Source: CAYGKP01 sp964350605 (lineage in GTDB: Bacteria; Bacteroidota; Bacteroidia; Cytophagales; JAAEPT01). From it: DNA of 18,832 nt. The notes beneath the pieces are model-generated. The model saw only the letters and a program-made list of their open reading frames with translations. It did no database searches and had not been told where the DNA came from. The DNA is taken from the NCBI GenBank assembly GCA_964350605.1, contig CAYGKP010000024.1, forward strand, positions 1 through 18,832, written 5' to 3'. The translations under genes and the position numbers were made by a program. Of the stretch, positions 1 through 6,914 are shown piece by piece (positions within the stretch are counted from its first letter, which is position 1; each line of letters starts with the position of its first letter).

Positions 1-240
1 CTACAACAGACCGCCGAACTGCTGAATGTGGAAGGCTACGCCCGCATCGATGCCTTCGTGCGCATCTTCAAAGATGGCCGCGTGCAGACGATCATCATCG
101 AGGTCAACAGCCTGCCGGGCATGACTCCGGCAACCTGCATCTTCCACCAAAGCGCGCTAGCGGGCTACACGCCCTACGGCTTCATCGACGCAATCCTCTC
201 CTACGCTCGGGAAAAACGCCCTAACTTGGCGGGTAAGTAA
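1..240 (+). CDS. ddl: D-alanine--D-alanine ligase family protein, C-terminal end (5' truncated by the window)
   Basis: Only the last 79 residues are present, read in frame from base 1 to TAA at 238-240. They hold the end of an ATP-grasp catalytic domain: ARIDAFV (the acidic metal ligand strand) followed by IIEVNSLPGMTP, the Ddl-type E-x-N-x-x-P-G-M-T metal/ADP-binding motif. Known members join two D-alanines with ATP in the cytoplasm to make the dipeptide for peptidoglycan precursors. The tail after the motif (ATCIFHQ, then GYTPYGFIDAIL) differs from the classical Ddl ending, so a related ATP-grasp ligase is possible. The stop overlaps the next ATG by one base (taATG), which implies co-transcription with the PASTA gene; the ddl/PASTA pairing is common in Bacteroidota and supports the call. 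Confidence 0.75.
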   Translation, partial: LQQTAELLNVEGYARIDAFVRIFKDGRVQTIIIEVNSLPGMTPATCIFHQSALAGYTPYGFIDAILSYAREKRPNLAGK

Positions 241-866
241 TGGCAACGAAACCAAAAAAATCCTTCGCGTCGCGCACCAAATTCCTAGTCCACTTGGGCC
301 TCATGTTCCTCATTTCGGTGGCCGTGGTGCTGCTCTTCTTCCAGGTGTATTTGCCTTGGACGACCAATCACGGCGAGGAGATCGAAGTGCCCAACCTCGA
401 CGGCCTAACTTCGCTGGAAGCCGAGCGAAAACTCGAAGAGTTCGACCTGCGCCTTCAGGTCAGCGACACGGTGTATTCCCCAGCCCATGCACCGCTCGCG
501 GTCATCAGCCAGAACCCCAAATCGGGTTCAATGGTCAAGGAGGAACGCCGCATCTACGTCCAAATCAACGCCGCCGAGCCGCCGAAAGTCACCTTGACCG
601 CAGAGCGTCTGGACCGCGTCAAGAAGAAAGCCCTCACCACTGCCGAGATCGAACTCGAGAATTTGGGCTTCAAGCTCAACGCGCCCAAATACGTCCGCGG
701 CCAGTTCAAGAACCTGGTCCTCGACGTGCAGGTCCAAGGCCGTTCGGTCCGTTCGGGCGAAACCTTTACCAAGGGCACGGCCTTGACACTGGTTGTTTCC
801 GACGGCACCTACGACGAGGAGTACGAGAACGAGGAACGCGAGATGATCCTCAACGGCGACCTCTAG
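240..866 (+). CDS. PASTA domain membrane protein
   Basis: A 208-residue protein with a short basic N-terminus, one transmembrane helix at about residues 15-38, and an extracytoplasmic part with two PASTA units (about 46-112 and 130-187). The first begins EVPNLDGLTSLEAERKLEE and ends QNPKSGSMVKEERRIYVQIN, the usual PASTA pattern of VPxLxGxxxxEAxxxL, then QxPxxGxxV. A very acidic tail (DEEYENEEREM) follows. PASTA domains bind muropeptides or beta-lactam-like ligands in other proteins; here there is no attached Ser/Thr kinase or transpeptidase domain, so the role is probably envelope-associated binding or scaffolding, which is inference. It starts on the last base of the upstream ligase stop codon, indicating translational coupling. 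The size and domain order match orphan PASTA proteins next to ddl in other Bacteroidota. Confidence 0.88.
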   Translation: MATKPKKSFASRTKFLVHLGLMFLISVAVVLLFFQVYLPWTTNHGEEIEVPNLDGLTSLEAERKLEEFDLRLQVSDTVYSPAHAPLAVISQNPKSGSMVKEERRIYVQINAAEPPKVTLTAERLDRVKKKALTTAEIELENLGFKLNAPKYVRGQFKNLVLDVQVQGRSVRSGETFTKGTALTLVVSDGTYDEEYENEEREMILNGDL

Positions 867-871
867 GCGCA

Positions 872-883
872 CAGGCATGCCTG
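872..883. repeat. 12-bp perfect palindrome upstream of the T9SS protein gene
   Basis: CAGGCATGCCTG reads the same on both strands. It lies 6 bp after the PASTA stop codon and 47 bp before the ATG at 931. It could be an operator half-site pair or chance; there is no T-run, so it is not a terminator. No function is assigned. Confidence 0.3.
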
Positions 884-930
884 CGTACGCACCAGGCTTA
901 CCGTTCGCTCGTTTGGGGTATGCAACAGTG

Positions 931-2862
931 ATGCGAACGCTTCTTTTTTCGGTTTTTCTCCTTCTGCCCCCGGGTCTTTTTGCACAGTGGTCGTTTTCGC
1001 CTTTGGGCAGCGATGCACGGGGCGGATCGGTGCCCTCCTCTGTTTCGGGGGGTTCTGGGCACTCACTTCGTTCGGCCAAGTCGACGGGTGCCACCCTCGC
1101 GGTGGGCGACACGATTGGGATTCCTTTCTTCGACGACTTCTCGACCTACGAAGGCATCCCCAATTCCACCCGCTGGCTGACGAGTGGCGGGGTCTACGTG
1201 AATCCACGCTACGCCCTTAACCCACCGACCATCGGTACGGCCACCTTCGACGGCCTGCAAGGCAACGGCACCCCCTACCTTTTTCCCTCGACCACCTCGC
1301 CAACGGCGGGACCCTCGGACACCCTCAGCTCATTGGCGTTCGACCTGTCGGCTCGTGTGCCGAATGACAGCGTGGCGCTCAGTTTTTACTATCAACGCGG
1401 CGGGTTGGCCCCGGAAGTCGCACCGGAATTGGTCGACTCGTTGGTGCTCTACTTCTGGAATGCGAGCAATGCCTGGGTCAATGTCTGGTCGGATACGGGG
1501 TATACCAGCGTCCCAACGACCGCCGAGGACTTCTCGCGGGTGTACGTGCGCCTCATTGACCCAGCGTATCTGCATGCTGGGTTTCGGTTTCGATTCATTG
1601 CTTACGGACGGCTTGATGGGAACTGGGACCAGTGGCACCTGGATTGGGTACTTCTCGATCAAGGTCGCCAGGAAAGCGACGAAACCCCTGATTTCGGCTT
1701 CTCGACCCCGCCGACTAGCTACCTACGTGACTATTGGCAGATGCCCATCAACCAATACATGTTCGACCCTGCGACGCATACCGCCGACACGATTTACGCA
1801 ACGATCCAAAACCTGTCGAACGACGGCGGTGCCTTCTTCAACAGCGTTGCGAATACCCTGCGCGACACGATTACAGGCATCGCCATTGAGCCCACCTCCA
1901 TTGCCCCAGATGCGACGCCTGTTACCCCAAACACACCCTATCAAGTCTTTTGGGAACCCGACGAAACGGCCCTCACCGGAAACGGGACAGTCTACGACGG
2001 GGACTTCCTGATTCTCCGCACCACCTTGGCCATGAATCCGCCGGCCTCGGACCTCACGCCCCAAAATGATACAACACACTCGTTCACAACCCTTGCCAAT
2101 CTATACGCCTACGACGACGGCTCGTGCGAATTTGCCGTGGGCCTGAACGCCATTGGTGGGCAAGTGGCCATTCGTTACACCCTTTCAACACCCGACACCC
2201 TCAGCGAGATTTTTGTCTACTTCCCAGGACTGGAAAGCGACCAATCAGGCCGCAGTTTTCGCCTAAAGATTTGGCAGGATTTGGGGGGCGTCGATGCGCC
2301 GTCGGATACCCTGGTTGAAGACCTACCCCGTGCCTTGGTCTATACCGATTCACTCAACAAATTCTACAAGTACACCCTACCGGTGCCCATTGCCCTACCT
2401 GCTGGTGACTTTTTCATTGGATGGGAACAAACCTCGATTTCCACACTCTACTTCGGCTACGACCTCAACAGCCCCCGCGCCGACCGCATCTATGAAAACC
2501 TGGGTGGCGGCTGGCAATTGGCTGTTGCGTTGCAAAGCCGACCGGGCGCGATCATGCTGCGGCCCAAGTTTGGTTTCGTCCCCTCGCTAATCACGGGCGT
2601 CGATGGCGGCAGCGGTTCGAGCGAATTGGAGGCGCGTGTGTACCCCAACCCCACCGACGGCATTCTAAACATCGAAGGTACGGTCAGTGAAGCGATCATG
2701 ATCGACCTGATGGGGCGCACAGTCGCCCGCAAAAGTTGGTATGGCCACGAGGCCCTAGCGGCCAAAAGCTGGGTCCTTCCCCAGTTGCCCGAAGGGATGT
2801 ACGTATTGCACCTCTCGCATGGTAGCGCGGCACGAACCGAGCGGGTCCTCGTGATTCGCTAG
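931..2862 (+). CDS. T9SS type A sorting domain-containing secreted protein
   Basis: 643 residues from the ATG at 931. This start is chosen over the in-frame ATG at 877 because it begins directly with a signal peptide (MRTLLFSVFLLLPPGLFAQ); the extra 18 residues would bury it. The mature N-terminal half (about 65-250) reads IPFFDDFS, PPTIGTATFDGL, LSFYYQRGGL and QWHLDWVLLD, a lectin/MAM-like beta-sandwich pattern recurring in large Bacteroidota exoproteins. The last 76 residues (568-643) are a type A sorting domain: ARVYPNPTDGILNIEG, then LPEGMYVLHL and RVLVIR. The protein should therefore cross the outer membrane by the type IX system and be released or anchored at the surface. The ligand is unknown. 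It follows the PASTA gene by 64 bp and may be in the same transcript. Its stop shares CTAG with the converging protease gene. Confidence 0.88.
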   Translation: MRTLLFSVFLLLPPGLFAQWSFSPLGSDARGGSVPSSVSGGSGHSLRSAKSTGATLAVGDTIGIPFFDDFSTYEGIPNSTRWLTSGGVYVNPRYALNPPTIGTATFDGLQGNGTPYLFPSTTSPTAGPSDTLSSLAFDLSARVPNDSVALSFYYQRGGLAPEVAPELVDSLVLYFWNASNAWVNVWSDTGYTSVPTTAEDFSRVYVRLIDPAYLHAGFRFRFIAYGRLDGNWDQWHLDWVLLDQGRQESDETPDFGFSTPPTSYLRDYWQMPINQYMFDPATHTADTIYATIQNLSNDGGAFFNSVANTLRDTITGIAIEPTSIAPDATPVTPNTPYQVFWEPDETALTGNGTVYDGDFLILRTTLAMNPPASDLTPQNDTTHSFTTLANLYAYDDGSCEFAVGLNAIGGQVAIRYTLSTPDTLSEIFVYFPGLESDQSGRSFRLKIWQDLGGVDAPSDTLVEDLPRALVYTDSLNKFYKYTLPVPIALPAGDFFIGWEQTSISTLYFGYDLNSPRADRIYENLGGGWQLAVALQSRPGAIMLRPKFGFVPSLITGVDGGSGSSELEARVYPNPTDGILNIEGTVSEAIMIDLMGRTVARKSWYGHEALAAKSWVLPQLPEGMYVLHLSHGSAARTERVLVIR

Positions 2863-4043
2863 TCCAGCCGAAACGGCTCGGGCGAAAAGCACACCACGAA
2901 CACCAACAGCGCAATCCAGCCAAGCACTTTGCGGCTTGTGGAAATGCGGTCTTCCACCGCGGCAGGCGGGTGTTGCACCCCCAAGAATCGCCCGATCAGG
3001 AAGGCGAACAGAATCCACCCATTGTAGCCCTTCAGCCCAGGATAAAACACCCCGAGGGCCACTTGCGGCACGAAAACGAGCAGGGCCAAGAGCAGGGCGT
3101 TCTGCGTGCCTTCGGAGAACGAGCGCATCATGATGAACAGGAAGTAGAGGTAGCCCCCCATCCACAGGTAATTCATCGGATCGGCGCCCGGCCTCAGAAA
3201 GTCGAGACCCAGACCTGCGTAGAACGTGAAAATCAAAAAGAAGGCGGGGGATAGCCATCGGTGCACCTTTCGCCCGACCAGGCCATAGAGAATGTGCCCG
3301 CCATCAAGTTGACCAATGGGAATCAAGTTGAGGGCCGTGAAGAATAGCGCGATGTACCCCGCAAACAGGAAGGGGTTGTGCATCATCTCGTAAGCATTCG
3401 GAATGTTCTCGGGGTCCGGACAGACGTAGCGCGCAAAGAACTCGAACACCAAATTGGTGCCTACGGCAATCAGGCCGCCTTGCTGTTCGCGTGCCTCGGC
3501 ATAAGCCGGGCCTTCGAAGTCGAGGCCATACTTGAGGTATTCAGGGTGAATCTGATAAATCGTCTCGCGCTCGGGCAAATGCGTAAAGCCAAACCAAAGG
3601 ACTGCCAAGGCCACCACAAAGCCAGCCAGCGGCCCGGCGATCCCCACATCGAAATACTGCTTCTTGGTCTGGGTCTGGCTTCGCAGGCGAATGACCGCGC
3701 CCATCGTCCCGATCCAGAGCATGGGAATCGGCAACCAAAGGGGAATGTAATAGGGCAGCGAGACTTTCAGCTTGTGCCACTTGGCGGCAAAGTAGTGCCC
3801 GAACTCGTGGGCCGAAAGGATCAACAGCAGCGGAAGGGCGTAGTACAGCCCTGAGCTGAGGTAGCCCCACCAATCGGTGACTTCGTGGCTGGTATAGGCA
3901 GGGCCATCTGGCGGAATGACCTCAGTAATCTTGAGGTTCGACACACCCCAGAGGTTCATGTGCTCGGCACCAGCCAAGGTGGCCGTCACCAGGGTCAAAA
4001 CAAATAACCCTAGGTGTGCCAGGGGGTGCCACTGCTTACGCAT
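2859..4043 (-). CDS. Site-2 protease family (M50) intramembrane metalloprotease, EGY-like
   Basis: A 394-residue polytopic membrane protein. The zinc-binding HEFGH lies at residues 79-83 in a hydrophobic helix (LLLILSAHEFGHYFAAK), and the third ligand motif NLIPIGQLDGGH at 239-250 supplies Asp247. Between them is a GTMGAVIRL segment followed by FDVGIAGPLAGF, as in the EGY group of site-2 proteases. The catalytic residues are complete, so it should cut transmembrane substrates within the membrane; in other bacteria such enzymes activate membrane-held sigma or transcription factors, and the substrate here is unknown. The ATG overlaps the end of the upstream HAD gene by 8 bp, so the two are probably translated together. 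An N-terminal hydrophobic segment (about 9-25) may be a membrane helix rather than a cleaved signal. Confidence 0.9.
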   Translation of the reverse strand: MRKQWHPLAHLGLFVLTLVTATLAGAEHMNLWGVSNLKITEVIPPDGPAYTSHEVTDWWGYLSSGLYYALPLLLILSAHEFGHYFAAKWHKLKVSLPYYIPLWLPIPMLWIGTMGAVIRLRSQTQTKKQYFDVGIAGPLAGFVVALAVLWFGFTHLPERETIYQIHPEYLKYGLDFEGPAYAEAREQQGGLIAVGTNLVFEFFARYVCPDPENIPNAYEMMHNPFLFAGYIALFFTALNLIPIGQLDGGHILYGLVGRKVHRWLSPAFFLIFTFYAGLGLDFLRPGADPMNYLWMGGYLYFLFIMMRSFSEGTQNALLLALLVFVPQVALGVFYPGLKGYNGWILFAFLIGRFLGVQHPPAAVEDRISTSRKVLGWIALLVFVVCFSPEPFRLD

Positions 4044-4668
4044 CGGCCAGGATCTCCATCATCGAGCGACCTTCGCGCACGTGCTCGGCCCGCAGCCCCA
4101 CTTCACGCGCCCCCAGAATGTTGTCCAAGTTATCATCCAGGAACAAGGTCTCCTCGGCCTTGATCCCGGCATCCTGCAGCACGTACTCATAAATGGCGCG
4201 GTCGGGTTTGCGCAAGCCCACTTCATAAGAGTAGTAGACTTTCTCGAAGTAGAACTTCAGCTTGGCAGCACCCGTCTGGCGTTTGAGGATTTGCTCGACC
4301 TCCTTGATGTGGATGGCACTGGTGTTGCTCAAAAGGAAGAGGCGGTAGTCCGACTTTAGGGCTTTAAGGCGTTCAAGTCGTTCGAGGGGAAAGAAGAGCA
4401 ACAACGCATTCCAGGCCTCATCTAGCGCCACATCGGAACAGGGCGCGGGCAGCATTTTTTTAAGGATGAGACGAAACCCATCGTCACTGAGTTCGCCTTT
4501 TTCGTATCGCTCCCAAATCTGAAGTTCGGAGAATCGCTCGCGTACTCTGGCTTCTGACAAGCCACTAAGCGTAGCGAACGCCTGAAATGTCAGATCGAAG
4601 TCAATGTCGATCAGCACATTACCCAGATCGAACAACAGATTGCGGATGCCTTTGAGTGGGGTATTCAT
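4036..4668 (-). CDS. HAD family phosphatase, YihX-like
   Basis: 210 residues from the ATG at 4668; the reading frame is open further upstream, but the motif-bearing start MNTPLKGIRNLLFDLGNV is the sensible N-terminus. HAD motif I is FDLGNVLIDID with nucleophile Asp14, motif II is LLSNTSAIH (Ser114), motif III Lys is in GLRKPDRAIYEYVL (Lys154), and motif IV is FLDDNLDNI (Asp178/Asp179). The sequence resembles E. coli YihX, a glucose-1-phosphate phosphatase, across the whole length including the small alpha-helical cap, but the substrate cannot be read from sequence. It should be a soluble cytoplasmic Mg2+-dependent phosphatase. The end overlaps the site-2 protease start by 8 bp. A good -33/-7 promoter sits just upstream (4681-4711). 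Confidence 0.88.
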   Translation of the reverse strand: MNTPLKGIRNLLFDLGNVLIDIDFDLTFQAFATLSGLSEARVRERFSELQIWERYEKGELSDDGFRLILKKMLPAPCSDVALDEAWNALLLFFPLERLERLKALKSDYRLFLLSNTSAIHIKEVEQILKRQTGAAKLKFYFEKVYYSYEVGLRKPDRAIYEYVLQDAGIKAEETLFLDDNLDNILGAREVGLRAEHVREGRSMMEILADA

Positions 4669-4680
4669 CGTAAGCGGGCG

Positions 4681-4711
4681 GAAAGATAGCCCCCTTCCAA
4701 CACAGCACAAA
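4681..4711 (-). promoter_or_regulatory. Bacteroidota-type -33/-7 promoter for the HAD-protease operon
   Basis: On the minus strand TTTG (4708-4711) is followed by exactly 19 bp and then TATCTTTC (4681-4688), one base from the Bacteroidota consensus TAnnTTTG. Only 12 nt separate the -7 element from the ATG at 4668, predicting a leader of a few nucleotides and no Shine-Dalgarno site. Confidence 0.5.
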
Positions 4712-4750
4712 CCCTCGGGGCATCAAAGCGGTTCGTTGTACCTTTCCGGG

Positions 4751-5515
4751 GTGTTCTACTGGCTCTCGAAAACCCTCGATCTGCTGCTCGCGCCGACCAC
4801 GTGGCTTTTTGCCTTGTTGGTCTGGGCCTTGCTCACCAAGCGACCCCGGCGTCGCAAGCGATTGCTCTGGACTCTACTCCTCTCTTTTTGGGTGCTAACC
4901 AACCGCCCCCTGGCCAACTGGGCCCTGGGTGCGTGGGAGGTCGATCCAACGCCTTTTTCCGAGGTTGAGACACATCAATATGGTGTATTACTTACCGGAA
5001 TCAGCGATGGGCAAAAGGAGCCCAACGATCGCATCTACTTGGTGCAGGGTGCCGACCGGGTAACGCACAGCCTACAACTCTGGCGGGAAGGAAAAATCGA
5101 GCAGCTTCTGATCACTGGCGGCGATGGGGCGGCGGGCGGTTCCCTGCCCAGCGAGGCGGTGCAACTGGCTGAATTGCTCTCCCTGATGGGCATGCCCGAT
5201 AGCGTGATGATTGTCGAGCCAAAAGCACTGAACACCTACCAAAATGCCGTCAACGCAAAGGCGTACCTCGACTCCCTCGGCTTGGGGGAACAGGAGGAAG
5301 TAGTGCTGATCACTTCGGGCTTCCACATGCGGCGGGCGAAAGCCTGCTTTTCTAAACAAGGCATCATGGTGCTGCCTTTTGCCTGTGATTATCGCACCCA
5401 ACCGGCTGGGGGCATCAAAGGCCTTTTCCCCGATCAGGAGGGATTGCGGCGGTGGACTGTCTTGTTCCGCGAGATGTTCGGCCTGCTCGTCTATAAGGTG
5501 ACGGGCAAGGCCTAG
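4751..5515 (+). CDS. YdcF/DUF218 family membrane protein
   Basis: 254 residues from GTG at 4751, giving MFYWLSKTLDLLLAPTTWLF, which matches the usual N-terminus of Bacteroidota DUF218 proteins. TTG at 4736 is an alternative; upstream ATGs lie inside the divergent HAD gene and are unlikely. Two N-terminal transmembrane helices (about 5-25 and 35-52) anchor a DUF218 domain: GVLLTG, then RVTHSLQLWREGKIEQLLITGG, a conserved NTYQNAVNAK block and VVLITSGFHMRRAKACF. Relatives include E. coli ElyC/YdcF, tied to envelope carbon-lipid and peptidoglycan maintenance; the biochemical reaction is not established. TACCTTTC (4739-4746) lies 4 nt before this GTG and resembles a -7 element, but there is no matching -33 box. 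The stop shares CTAG with the converging aldehyde dehydrogenase gene. Confidence 0.82.
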   Translation: MFYWLSKTLDLLLAPTTWLFALLVWALLTKRPRRRKRLLWTLLLSFWVLTNRPLANWALGAWEVDPTPFSEVETHQYGVLLTGISDGQKEPNDRIYLVQGADRVTHSLQLWREGKIEQLLITGGDGAAGGSLPSEAVQLAELLSLMGMPDSVMIVEPKALNTYQNAVNAKAYLDSLGLGEQEEVVLITSGFHMRRAKACFSKQGIMVLPFACDYRTQPAGGIKGLFPDQEGLRRWTVLFREMFGLLVYKVTGKA

Positions 5516-6873
5516 GCGATCCAGACCGTTTTCTGGTTGGTAAATTCCAGGAGCCCTTCGCGGGCCAACTCCCGGCCATAACCGGAGGTCTTCACCCCGC
5601 CGAAGGGCAAGCGCGGGTCGGACTTCACCATGCCGTTGGCGAACACCGCGCCGGTTTCAATTTGGGGTACCAGGCGTTCGATGACCTTCTGGCTGCTCGT
5701 CCAAAGAGAGGCACCCAGCCCAAACGGCGTTCCGTTGGCGAGTTGAATGGCTTCCTCCTCGGTATCGAACGTATAAATCATGGCCACCGGGCCGAACAAT
5801 TCTTCCTGATGGGCCCTCATCTTCGGAGTAATGCCGCTGAGGACAGTGGGTTGGTAGAACTGCTGCTTGTCGCCCCATAACTCGCCGCCGCAATGCAGGG
5901 CCGCGCCTTTGCCCAGGGCGTCCTTCACTTGCTCGTGCAACTCCTTGCCCAAGTCGGCGCGAGCCATGGTGCCCATCTGTGTGGTTTCATCGGACGGATC
6001 ACCAAGCTTGATCTGCTGGGCCTGGTTGACAAATCCCTCTATGAATACATCAAAGAGACTTTCATGAACGATGAACCGCTTGGCGGCGATGCAGCTCTGC
6101 CCAGCATTCTGCATGCGGGCCTTAACACCCCACTCGACTGCTTTCTCCAAGTCCGCATCGGCCAGGACGATGAAGGGATCGCTCCCACCCAACTCCAGCA
6201 CGGTTTTCTTCAAGTGCTTTCCAGCATTCTCGGCCACCGATTGGCCAGCCTTTTCGCTGCCCGTCACCGAAGCCGCCTTGATCCGCGGGTCGGCGAGCAC
6301 GCCCGCCACCCGGCTCGACCCAATCACCAGAGTGCTCAATAGTCCTTCTTCCCCGCAAGCCTCGGCCACCAGTTTTTCCATTGCGAGGCCACAGCCCGTT
6401 ACGTTGCTGGCATGTTTGAGCACAATGACATTACCGGCCATCAGGCTGGGTGCCACCTGGCGAAAGACCTGCCAATAGGGAAAATTCCAAGGCATGACGA
6501 TCAGCACCGCACCGATCGGATCATACCGCACGTAACTGTGCGACGCATCGGACTCCCGCACGTCGGGTTGTAGCATGGCAGGCCCTTCTTCCGCTAGGTA
6601 GCGGCACAGCCAGGCACATTTCTTAACCTCGCCTCGTGCTTCACCGATGGACTTGCCCATTTCCGCTGAGATCAGGCTAGCATGCGTATCAAGCTCTGCC
6701 TCCAACAGTTCGCTCATCCGATTGAGTACTTCGATTCGGCGCTCATAGCCCGCCTTACGCCAGCTTAGGTACGCCCGATCCGCTGTGGCCAGCTTCGCTT
6801 CGACCGTTTTCGGATCGTACTCAGGATAGTCGGAAAGAACTTCGAGGGTGTAGGGGTTGATGGACTGAGGCAT
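5512..6873 (-). CDS. NAD(P)-dependent succinate semialdehyde dehydrogenase (Sad/YneI-like aldehyde dehydrogenase)
   Basis: 453 residues, the normal length of short-form succinate semialdehyde dehydrogenases. All aldehyde dehydrogenase catalytic features are present: oxyanion Asn130 in VMPWNFPYWQ, cofactor-binding Lys153 in VLKHAS, the general base Glu227 in LELGGSDPFIVL, and nucleophile Cys261 in NAGQSCIAAKRF, followed by EELFGPVAMIY near the C-terminus. PWNFPYWQVFRQ and ELGGSDPFIVLADADLE closely follow E. coli Sad (YneI), so the likely reaction is succinate semialdehyde to succinate in the cytoplasm, feeding the TCA cycle. Substrate range in this family is broad and other semialdehydes are possible. 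It follows the symporter gene on the same strand after 41 bp, so they are probably co-transcribed. Confidence 0.9.
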   Translation of the reverse strand: MPQSINPYTLEVLSDYPEYDPKTVEAKLATADRAYLSWRKAGYERRIEVLNRMSELLEAELDTHASLISAEMGKSIGEARGEVKKCAWLCRYLAEEGPAMLQPDVRESDASHSYVRYDPIGAVLIVMPWNFPYWQVFRQVAPSLMAGNVIVLKHASNVTGCGLAMEKLVAEACGEEGLLSTLVIGSSRVAGVLADPRIKAASVTGSEKAGQSVAENAGKHLKKTVLELGGSDPFIVLADADLEKAVEWGVKARMQNAGQSCIAAKRFIVHESLFDVFIEGFVNQAQQIKLGDPSDETTQMGTMARADLGKELHEQVKDALGKGAALHCGGELWGDKQQFYQPTVLSGITPKMRAHQEELFGPVAMIYTFDTEEEAIQLANGTPFGLGASLWTSSQKVIERLVPQIETGAVFANGMVKSDPRLPFGGVKTSGYGRELAREGLLEFTNQKTVWIA

Positions 6874-6914
6874 GCCTCAAGTTACTCCATCAGGGCTGCA
6901 GATCGAAGTCCGCC

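Noticed and set aside
528..1112. A 194-codon minus-strand open frame across the PASTA gene and T9SS gene start
   Set aside because: It is antisense to two well-supported genes and shows no motif, signal peptide or domain pattern.
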